5,436 nucleotides of DNA from CAZDDW01 sp043811105 (lineage in GTDB: Bacteria > Patescibacteriota > Patescibacteriia > UBA9934 > CAZDDW01): NCBI GenBank assembly GCA_043811105.1, contig JBDRNK010000036.1, forward strand, positions 1-5,436. The letters are read 5' to 3'. Shown one piece after another: positions 1 through 3,759 of this stretch (the stretch's first letter is position 1; each line of letters begins with the position of its first letter). A program made the position numbers and the translations under genes. The notes beneath the pieces were generated by a model. The model saw nothing but the letters and a program-made list of their open reading frames with translations. It made no database searches and was not told the DNA's origin.

Positions 1-86
1 TAGTTTAGTCCCCCCAACTCCGTTATTTTAACTTTTAGAAAAATTTGGGAGAACGTAGTGAACCGTTTAGAAAATGTTATAGATAG

Positions 87-97
87 TTGCGTAGCAA
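87..97. repeat. Short hairpin TTGC-GTA-GCAA
   Basis: The stem is four perfect base pairs with a GTA loop, followed by AATTG-like sequence. It belongs to the GNA-loop hairpin series of this intergenic stretch. Alone it would be unremarkable; its value lies in the repeated architecture with a different stem sequence. Confidence 0.45.
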
Positions 98-217
98 TTG
101 TCGTCTTTTCCGTTTTTGTCGTCTATGCGAAGCCAAGCCCCGTTAAGTGTTCAGGTTACTTTGTCGTTCCCACAAAGGAAAATTAGAGATTGTATTTAAC
201 GTTAGGATTATGAGAAG

Positions 218-232
218 TTTTCCGAAGGAAAA
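218..232. repeat. Short hairpin TTTTCC-GAA-GGAAAA
   Basis: This is a perfect 6-bp stem with a GAA triloop, followed by TTTGGG. The arms differ in sequence from those of the neighbouring hairpins, but the loop class and the A/T-rich trailer are the same. Confidence 0.65.
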
Positions 233-242
233 TTTGGGTGAA

Positions 243-259
243 GAAGTCTGCAAGACTTC
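243..259. repeat. Short hairpin GAAGTCT-GCA-AGACTTC
   Basis: This is a perfect 7-bp stem closing a GCA triloop, the longest perfect stem in the left intergenic stretch. It has no T-tract, so it does not look like an intrinsic terminator. Confidence 0.65.
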
Positions 260-285
260 GTAACCTCATATCCCTTGTTATATTC

Positions 286-294
286 CCCGTAGGG
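286..294. repeat. Short hairpin CCC-GTA-GGG
   Basis: This is a 3-bp all-GC stem with a GTA triloop, followed by CAAAAATTT. It lies 18 bases before the next member (313-323), which has the same C-run, GNA, G-run layout and a similar A/T trailer. Confidence 0.45.
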
Positions 295-312
295 CAAAAA
301 TTTAGTGCAACG

Positions 313-323
313 TCCCGAAGGGA
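313..323. repeat. Short hairpin TCCC-GAA-GGGA
   Basis: This is a 4-bp stem with a GAA triloop, followed by AATTTTT. It sits just outside the left copy of the 17-bp inverted repeat (334-350) and beyond the stop codon of the minus-strand gene. Read on the minus strand it lacks a following T-run, so a terminator role is not supported. Confidence 0.55.
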
Positions 324-333
324 AATTTTTGAG

Positions 334-350
334 TTTTATTTTTGCCACCT
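334..350 (+). repeat. Left copy of a 17-bp inverted repeat bounding the gene at 359-1153
   Basis: The sequence is TTTTATTTTTGCCACCT. Its exact reverse complement is at 1168-1184. The copy ends 8 bases from the stop codon of the enclosed minus-strand gene. The five bases outside it, TTGAG (329-333), resemble TTGAA (1185-1189) outside the right copy, which could be a degraded target duplication. Confidence 0.7.
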
Positions 351-358
351 TCAATTTA

Positions 359-1153
359 TCATCTTGTTTCGATTATCTGATTTACACGATCTCCCTCGTG
401 TGGATTTCGATCATTTGATACAACAAAAAATATCTTCCCATTCTTTGTGTAAATCTCGTTTGTTGACTCGAAATCTTCAGATACACGATCACCTTTCAGA
501 ATCTCTCGAAATTCGTCTGAACGGTATTCTTTAACTCTACCGCCGATTAGAGGTCTGCCTTCTTTTAGGTCTGAGTTAGGTAAGCCAAAAATGATCTTTT
601 CAAAAAAAGGTTGAATCACTGTCCCTAAACCAAGATTGCTTGCTGATCGTTTTATACGAAGAGAAATGCCGCTTTGTGTCACATAGTAGACCGAGTCGTC
701 GTCGGAGTATTCAAGTGGTTGGTCAGCCGAAGCTCCGCCAGCGTTTTCGGTAGTGAATTTGTGAACCCAAAAATTTTGTTGGTCCAAATATTGCATTACC
801 TGATTAATATGTTGTTCGCAAAGTTCCTGATACTCGGACGAATCTTTTGCCAAATTTTTTGCTGTCTGATCAAATTCATCTACGAATCCTTGTAAACGCC
901 TCTCGACTTCAAGTATTGATTCCAATTCTTGTTTTTTGTAGGTTTCACGATGTTTTGGTAATTGCTCAAGCTCTCGGAGCAGTGCATTCCTTTTTTGGTC
1001 TAAATGTTTTAGCACGGCTGATCCACCAATAGCATCTAATCGAGCCTGATCTTCTGGGCTTAGTATTTGAGACGACTCATTCTCGAGAGGCTTTACTCGT
1101 GGATATTTTTTGGCTAAGTCTGCCATTACATCGAATGGTTTTTTCTTGTCCAT
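359..1153 (-). CDS. Unrecognised protein with central coiled coil, 264 aa
   Basis: I do not recognise this family. The start is the ATG at 1151-1153 and the stop is TGA. No signal peptide or membrane segment is visible, so it is probably cytoplasmic. Residues 1-35 are polar and probably flexible. Residues 35-125 are strongly helical and charged, with heptad-like stretches such as LLRELEQL and ELESILEVERRLQGF, suggesting a coiled coil. Residues 130-150 form an Asp/Ser/Gly-rich linker. Residues 153-264 alternate hydrophobic and charged residues like a compact alpha/beta domain, ending in a strand-like KIFFVVSNDRNP. No catalytic motif or cysteine pair was found. It is read opposite to the recombinase remnant, has no clear Shine-Dalgarno, and lies exactly between two 17-bp inverted repeats. 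That setting suggests cargo of a cassette or an invertible segment, as an inference. The open frame and natural protein composition make it very likely a real gene. Confidence 0.85.
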   Translation of the reverse strand: MDKKKPFDVMADLAKKYPRVKPLENESSQILSPEDQARLDAIGGSAVLKHLDQKRNALLRELEQLPKHRETYKKQELESILEVERRLQGFVDEFDQTAKNLAKDSSEYQELCEQHINQVMQYLDQQNFWVHKFTTENAGGASADQPLEYSDDDSVYYVTQSGISLRIKRSASNLGLGTVIQPFFEKIIFGLPNSDLKEGRPLIGGRVKEYRSDEFREILKGDRVSEDFESTNEIYTKNGKIFFVVSNDRNPHEGDRVNQIIETR

Positions 1154-1167
1154 AAGTTTAAAAAGTT

Positions 1168-1184
1168 AGGTGGCAAAAATAAAA
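1168..1184 (-). repeat. Right copy of the 17-bp inverted repeat
   Basis: The plus-strand sequence AGGTGGCAAAAATAAAA is the exact reverse complement of 334-350. It lies 14 bases upstream of the ATG of the enclosed gene, so it falls in that gene's promoter or leader. In addition to any recombination role, a transcript starting upstream could pair its 5' end with its own 3' trailer. The GCCACCT end of the repeat is not low-complexity, which makes chance alone an unlikely explanation. Confidence 0.7.
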
Positions 1185-1190
1185 TTGAAT

Positions 1191-1220
1191 ATATCGCGCG
1201 GAGATATCCGCGCGCGATAT
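1191..1220. repeat. GC-rich hairpin with ATATCGCGCG arms
   Basis: The arms ATATCGCGCG (1191-1200) and CGCGCGATAT (1211-1220) are perfectly complementary. The inner bases extend the pairing (GGA with TCC) if a CG dinucleotide is bulged out, leaving a short GATA loop. The centre contains the palindrome GATATC. It lies upstream of the minus-strand gene and of the recombinase remnant, so it could be an operator or a recombinase site. The function is unknown. Confidence 0.65.
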
Positions 1221-1253
1221 TCGCAAATGAAGCGCAGCGGAATTGCGAATATC
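1216..1253. repeat. Hairpin with GATATTCGCAA arms and an inner GC-GCA-GC
   Basis: GATATTCGCAA (1216-1226) pairs with TTGCGAATATC (1243-1253) over 11 perfect base pairs. The 16-base centre contains GC-GCA-GC (1232-1238), almost coaxial with the outer stem, so its tip is again a GNA triloop. The left arm shares GATAT (1216-1220) with the preceding hairpin, so the two structures cannot form together. The arm length resembles tyrosine-recombinase core sites, but the spacer is longer than the 6-8 bases usual for dif/XerCD sites. Confidence 0.6.
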
Positions 1254-1294
1254 TGCTTTATATCCAAACTCTACATCCAAATTGTAACAATATC

Positions 1295-1323
1295 TTGTAT
1301 GTTAAGCAAACTCTTGTTATTAT
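1295..1323 (+). promoter_or_regulatory. Predicted sigma70-type promoter of the recombinase remnant
   Basis: TTGTAT (1295-1300) and TATTAT (1318-1323) are separated by 17 bases. The -10 box ends six bases before the ATG at 1330, so transcription would begin at or next to the start codon and give a leaderless message. No Shine-Dalgarno is seen in front of this ATG. Confidence 0.5.
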
Positions 1324-1329
1324 TCAAAC

Positions 1330-1663
1330 ATGGAAAATATTTTGAAAAAAAGAGCGTTTTTTAAGATTGAGAAACTGCTCTCCGAAGACGCGTAAAGCAT
1401 ATTTGCTCTATATCAAGGAGTATGTCAGTTTTTCCAAAGAACGAGGAATCAAGGATAAACAAAACGCGATCGAGGAGTTTTTACTTGCCAAGCACAAACG
1501 CAATCAATCCCCGCAAACAATCAATCTTGCGTTAAATGCAGTGAAGTTTTTATATGCGGAGGTATTAAAAGATCCACAGAAGATTGACTTAATATTTGCA
1601 AAAAGAAACAAACCCAAAGTTGAAAAATATAAAAAGCCCTTTTTAACCACTGTCTCATTTTAA
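1330..1663 (+). pseudogene. Tyrosine recombinase (XerC/D-like integrase) N-terminal remnant, frameshifted and truncated
   Basis: This is the SAM-like core-binding domain that opens phage-type integrases and XerC/D proteins and grips the recombination site. The main frame (TTG at 1367) reads SPKTRKAYLLYIKEYVSF, then SPQTINLALNAVKFLYAEVL, the two typical helical signatures. The natural start lies further upstream. The ATG at 1330 opens as MENILKK in another frame, and removing one A from the A7 run (1345-1351) joins it to ERFLRLRNCSPKT, the expected beginning. As written, the ATG frame stops at 1395. The protein ends at about 111 corrected residues with a sequence (after AKRNKPKVEKYKK) that departs from the family. 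The whole catalytic domain with its Arg, His, Arg and Tyr residues is missing, against a usual length near 280-300. It is therefore inactive as a recombinase. It could be a decayed gene, or a small DNA-binding product if slippage on the A-run restores the frame. Confidence 0.8.
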
Positions 1664-1667
1664 ATTT

Positions 1668-1673
1668 TATACT
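1668..1673 (+). promoter_or_regulatory. Possible -10 box (TATACT) for the gene at 1705
   Basis: TATACT follows the recombinase remnant's stop codon. A weak -35 (TTAACC, 1643-1648) lies 19 bases upstream. Other AT-rich candidates, TATTAT at 1678-1683 and GATAAT at 1688-1693, are closer to the ATG, so the exact start of transcription is uncertain. Confidence 0.3.
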
Positions 1674-1704
1674 AAGATATTATTGAAGATAATCAAATAA
1701 ACAT

Positions 1705-2391
1705 ATGACTTCAGAAAGATATAGACCGCCCCAAGAAATGCAAGATCAAATAGAACATGCCGGTGAGCGACAAGAGGAACGCAAAACCATGTCAGTTCGT
1801 GATCAAAAACTAATCAAAGATTTGATCGAAGCCAAAGCCCCAGTTTATGTTCGTTCAAACACTGACAAAGGTTACGAACGCGTAACAATTATCGAAGCTA
1901 TTGGCGATAACGTGGTTGTTAAGAATGCAGATGGAAAACAGGAATTCAGAAGCAAAGCAAATTTACTGGCCCAACACCGCGAAGGTGAAGTTGATGTTAT
2001 CAAACGAATTGACTTTGATGTTGCGGTAAAAAAACCTGGTGGTGGTTTTGATAAAGGAAAGGTGGAGAGCTTTGATGAAAAGAATGTTCAAGTCAGTTTT
2101 GCTGGCGATACCTTCCCTATCGCGATTGCCGAATTCTTAAAAACCCAAGCCGTGGCTAGTGCGGAAGCCTTGATCAAAAATCAAGAAATTAAAATCCAAG
2201 CCCGCTCTACAGACACCGGAGAGTTTGTGCCCGGAGTACTTATCAGAGTTGATGCTGAGAATGGTGAAGTTGTGGTTGGATATGACAGGGTGGATGATAA
2301 CGGTGAAGAAGTCGGGCATCTGCAAAAAATACCAGCCGAAACTTTATTTGCTTGGCAAGAAGCTGCCACAACCTCAGCAAAAGCAGCCTAA
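1705..2391 (+). CDS. Unrecognised protein with three SH3/Tudor-like beta repeats, 228 aa
   Basis: I do not recognise a named family. Residues 1-40 are charged, Gln/Glu/Arg-rich and probably helical or disordered. Three related units of about 45-56 residues follow: roughly 46-90 (VYVRSNTDKGYERVTIIEAI...), 104-148 (VAVKKPGGGFDKGKVESFDE...) and 162-217 (IKIQARSTDTGEFVPGVLIRVD...). Each shows V-x-V-(R/K), a Gly-x-(Y/F) turn, a second strand, a D/N turn, a V-x-V strand, then an acidic or polar loop and a helix-like end (ANLLAQ, AEFLKTQ, AETLFAWQ). This looks like a triplicated small beta-barrel, and such barrels commonly bind RNA, peptides or cell-wall material. No enzymatic motif, signal peptide or membrane segment is visible. 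The protein is acidic. The ATG lies in CATATG with only a weak GAAGA upstream. The gene ends just before a bidirectional terminator and appears monocistronic. That it is a gene is nearly certain; the function is unknown. Confidence 0.9.
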   Translation: MTSERYRPPQEMQDQIEHAGERQEERKTMSVRDQKLIKDLIEAKAPVYVRSNTDKGYERVTIIEAIGDNVVVKNADGKQEFRSKANLLAQHREGEVDVIKRIDFDVAVKKPGGGFDKGKVESFDEKNVQVSFAGDTFPIAIAEFLKTQAVASAEALIKNQEIKIQARSTDTGEFVPGVLIRVDAENGEVVVGYDRVDDNGEEVGHLQKIPAETLFAWQEAATTSAKAA

Positions 2392-2393
2392 AC

Positions 2394-2421
2394 AAAAATC
2401 CCCGTAGACGGGGATTTTTTT
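2394..2421. terminator. Bidirectional intrinsic terminator between convergent genes
   Basis: The arms AAAAATCCCCG (2394-2404) and CGGGGATTTTT (2409-2419) pair perfectly around a TAGA loop. T-runs lie on both outer sides, so it can stop transcripts of the repeat protein (plus) and of the 28-aa gene (minus). The last codon of the minus-strand gene (TAA, 2420-2422) overlaps the T-run. Confidence 0.9.
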
Positions 2422-2506
2422 ATCTTTTCTTTTTTCCAGCCTTCTTGTAAGTATGCTTTAATATTGGCACTTTCTTACGCGGATCATGCTTAGTCTTTTT
2501 AGCCAT
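2420..2506 (-). CDS. Tiny lysine-rich protein, 28 aa
   Basis: The ATG at 2504-2506 reads MAKKTKHDPRKKVPILKH and continues with TYKKAGKKKR to a TAA. Thirteen of 28 residues are Lys or Arg, with one acidic residue, so it is extremely basic. Size and composition recall tiny ribosome-associated proteins such as bacterial THX, but I see no real sequence match and do not assign it. Support for a real gene comes from the terminator placed exactly at its stop codon and a TATAGA box six bases before the ATG, as expected of a leaderless gene. The internal TDPRKKVPILKHTYKK-like core (Pro residues, Tyr, Leu) also does not look like random lysine-rich translation. It lies between a convergent neighbour and a divergent one. 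Binding to rRNA or another nucleic acid is an inference from charge. Confidence 0.6.
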   Translation of the reverse strand: MAKKTKHDPRKKVPILKHTYKKAGKKKR

Positions 2507-2512
2507 AAAATA

Positions 2513-2543
2513 TCTATAATTGATAACGACAGTAGGATACCAA
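2513..2543 (-). promoter_or_regulatory. Predicted promoter of the 28-aa gene
   Basis: On the minus strand TATAGA (2513-2518) lies six bases before the ATG, with a weak TTGGTA (2538-2543) 19 bases further up. The start codon would be at or next to the transcript's first base. The -35 is poor, so confidence is modest. Confidence 0.4.
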
Positions 2544-2568
2544 ATCCTGCTTATTTTGTCCAGTCATC

Positions 2569-2597
2569 TTGACATCAAGCCAACAACTTTGTACAAT
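2569..2597 (+). promoter_or_regulatory. Near-consensus sigma70 promoter of the Cys-rich gene
   Basis: TTGACA (2569-2574) and TACAAT (2592-2597) are separated by exactly 17 bases. This is the strongest promoter in the window. Transcription should start near 2604, which rules out the TTG at 2569 as start codon of the downstream protein. Confidence 0.85.
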
Positions 2598-2615
2598 TCC
2601 TCTTGCTGTATTTGC

Positions 2616-2621
2616 AAGGGG
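2616..2621 (+). promoter_or_regulatory. Shine-Dalgarno AAGGGG deciding the start at 2626
   Basis: AAGGGG lies four bases before the ATG at 2626. A second purine-rich site, GGGGAGA (2650-2656), lies five bases before an in-frame GTG at 2662, so translation might begin there instead or as well. Clear sites like these are otherwise scarce in this window. Confidence 0.55.
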
Positions 2622-2625
2622 CAAA

Positions 2626-3027
2626 ATGTGGCAACTTAGTTCTTTTCTTGGGGAGAATGCCGTGACCGTAGCTGTTGGCTGTTGTGTTGCCTGTGGAAAA
2701 GCGTTGGCCGAAGACTCGCCTCGTGGTGGTGTGAGGGAAACCGAACACGCCATGGTGCTGGTCAACAACAAAGGCCGTGCTCAGTGGAAGCAGATCTGTG
2801 TCGTAAAGTATGAAAGAGGTGGTGCCTGTCTCAACCCGGATTGTGTACAACGTTTGCAACGCCAGGGCAAGACCATCTTGCGTCGCTACTACGTTGGCAT
2901 TGATCCAACTCCGGAAAAAACTCGACCGCAGACCAGCGAGCAGACACATCTGTACCTGATCAGCGAGCCGACCGAAAAACCTCGCCGCCTGCGACGGCGG
3001 ATCTTCAAGGTCCCGGCCTTCAGCTGA
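2626..3027 (+). CDS. Cys-rich, zinc-ribbon-like protein of unknown function, 133 aa
   Basis: The ATG at 2626 is chosen because it follows the promoter and an AAGGGG site; the GTG at 2662 would give 121 aa. From the ATG, cysteines lie at 19, 20, 23, 58, 68 and 73. CVACGK (20-25) and CLNPDC (68-73) suggest two metal-ligand pairs of a zinc ribbon or treble clef, with VCxxC-like spacing at the first. Between them a strand-rich segment (AMVLVNNKGRAQWKQICVVKYERGG) would form the fold. Residues 76-133 are basic, ending in an Arg-rich PRRLRRRIFKVP tail, which fits nucleic-acid or ribosome binding as an inference. It resembles the small YlxR/DUF448 proteins in size and Cys layout, but the diagnostic motifs are not matched. 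No membrane segment is seen. Base composition (about 60-65% G+C in places, CTG and CGC/CGT codons) differs sharply from both neighbours. Together with its own promoter and terminator, this suggests transfer as a unit. Confidence 0.8.
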   Translation: MWQLSSFLGENAVTVAVGCCVACGKALAEDSPRGGVRETEHAMVLVNNKGRAQWKQICVVKYERGGACLNPDCVQRLQRQGKTILRRYYVGIDPTPEKTRPQTSEQTHLYLISEPTEKPRRLRRRIFKVPAFS

Positions 3028-3033
3028 ACGACT

Positions 3034-3057
3034 GACCCTGCTTGCAGGGTCTTTTTT
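3034..3057 (+). terminator. Intrinsic terminator of the Cys-rich gene
   Basis: GACCCTGC (3034-3041) pairs with GCAGGGTC (3044-3051), realistically as seven base pairs with a CTTG loop, followed directly by six T (3052-3057). It begins seven bases after the stop codon and separates this unit from the membrane-protein gene. Confidence 0.9.
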
Positions 3058-3058
3058 A

Positions 3059-3067
3059 TGTTACAAT
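3059..3067 (+). promoter_or_regulatory. Extended -10 promoter of the CruF-like gene
   Basis: TGTTACAAT has the TGn extension (3059-3060) directly before TACAAT (3062-3067). No good -35 is present, because the preceding terminator occupies that space, which is compatible with an extended -10 promoter. The predicted first base lies at about 3074-3076, i.e. at the ATG, giving a leaderless message. Confidence 0.5.
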
Positions 3068-3075
3068 GTTTTTAT

Positions 3076-3759
3076 ATGAAAATTTCTATCATCAGTATTA
3101 TTTTTTCTGCAAGCACTTTGGTTGGTGCTTTTATTCTGGTTTTCAATCCTGATCTATTAATGCAACAAAACATATTCCTCATGGCAATTGTTTTGACCAT
3201 CTTATTGATTCTTGGATTCATGCGCCAAAATATCGGTCTGATAAAAACCCTGTATATCTTGCTAGTCTCAATTTTTGTCGGATACTGCGTTGAATATCTT
3301 GGTGTTCATCAAGGACTGACTTTCAGTAGCTATAACTACACCGGTTTCCTTGGACCTCATCTTGGCAACGTTCCGATCCTGATTCCCTTGGCTTGGTTTG
3401 GGGCTACAACCACCGCCTGGCTGGCCGCCAGATTAGTGGTTGGTTTTGGTAAGCGAGTTTCAAAATTATATTTGTTACTAGTTGCTTCACTGTTTGCTGT
3501 GGTCTATGATCTACCGATTGAATACATGGCTAAACACGTTTGGAACGCTTGGGAATGGGCCGGGTCCGGTCCGATCCTTGGTGTACCAACATTGAATTAC
3601 GTAGGTTGGTTTGTGGTGGCTTTCTTAATCTTCGGCCTATCTGCTGGCGCTTGGCGTAGTATTAATAAAACAGGCCACGGCTATCGCGACCTGCAAATAA
3701 TCTGCTTTTCCTCTTTTGGAATAATCTTATTCCACTTAACGCTTTCGCTTTTTTCCTGA
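3076..3759 (+). CDS. Carotenoid biosynthesis (CruF/DUF422) family membrane protein, 227 aa
   Basis: This is an integral membrane protein of the family that includes CruF (1',2'-hydratase acting on the end of linear carotenoids) and archaeal bisanhydrobacterioruberin hydratase. The exact substrate here cannot be told. About seven hydrophobic helices are visible: residues 4-24, 32-50, 56-74, 100-122, 131-146, 174-192 and 206-226. Family hallmarks are the VEYLGVHQGLTFSSYNYT loop (72-89), LGPHLGNVPILIPLAWF (92-108), YDLPIEYMA (144-152) with acidic residues in the membrane, W-x-W near 159-161, and GVPTLNYVGW (169-178). The start at 3076 (MKISII) is preferred over the ATG at 3058. The earlier ATG overlaps the terminator T-run and the -10 box, and no Shine-Dalgarno exists for either. 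Length is slightly short of the usual 230-280. The 3' end overlaps the PEP synthase gene. No other carotenoid gene is in view, so the pathway context is open. Confidence 0.8.
   Translation: MKISIISIIFSASTLVGAFILVFNPDLLMQQNIFLMAIVLTILLILGFMRQNIGLIKTLYILLVSIFVGYCVEYLGVHQGLTFSSYNYTGFLGPHLGNVPILIPLAWFGATTTAWLAARLVVGFGKRVSKLYLLLVASLFAVVYDLPIEYMAKHVWNAWEWAGSGPILGVPTLNYVGWFVVAFLIFGLSAGAWRSINKTGHGYRDLQIICFSSFGIILFHLTLSLFS

Larger units (their letters stand above)
1..333. other. Intergenic stretch rich in tiny GNA-triloop hairpins; no gene seen
   Basis: No reading frame here has coding character. The only long plus-strand frame entering it (from 238) is mostly antisense to the gene at 359-1153. The stretch holds a series of very short inverted repeats, most with a three-base GNA loop: 53-59, 87-97, 127-133, 218-232, 243-259, 286-294 and 313-323. 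A looser one with a longer loop lies at 167-180. Several are followed by an A-run and T-run (AAATTT-like), as at 229-235 and 323-330. The word AAAATTTGGG occurs at 40-49 and 229-238, and TTGTCGTCT at 98-106 and 116-124. This may be a degenerate repeat cluster or the remains of a mobile element. No terminator with a T-tract was recognised for the minus-strand gene that ends at 359. Confidence 0.6.

Noticed and set aside
51..323. CRISPR array
   Set aside because: The repeats are short hairpins with differing stems and irregular spacing. There is no constant repeat of 23-40 bases and no regular spacers.
238..534. Plus-strand frame of 98 codons
   Set aside because: It is mostly antisense to the gene at 359-1153, has an atypical Phe/Leu/His-rich composition, and starts inside the hairpin cluster. 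It is a shadow frame.
1216..1253. Canonical dif/XerCD site
   Set aside because: The arms are 11 bp, but the centre is 16 bp rather than 6-8, and the arm sequence does not match the dif consensus as I know it.
2569..2625. Extending the Cys-rich protein to the TTG at 2569
   Set aside because: That TTG is part of the -35 box TTGACA, and the predicted transcript begins near 2604, so these codons would not be transcribed.
2575..2949. Minus-strand frame of 124 codons
   Set aside because: It lies opposite the Cys-rich gene, which has a consensus promoter, a Shine-Dalgarno and a terminator on the plus strand. The high GC content explains the open antisense frame.
2626..3027. Assignment as YlxR (DUF448)
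   Set aside because: Size and Cys pairs are similar, but the characteristic YlxR motif and its usual nusA/infB neighbourhood are absent.
3058..3075. ATG at 3058 as start of the CruF-like protein
   Set aside because: It directly follows the T-run of the terminator and overlaps the extended -10 element. The ATG at 3076 gives a normal membrane-protein N-terminus.
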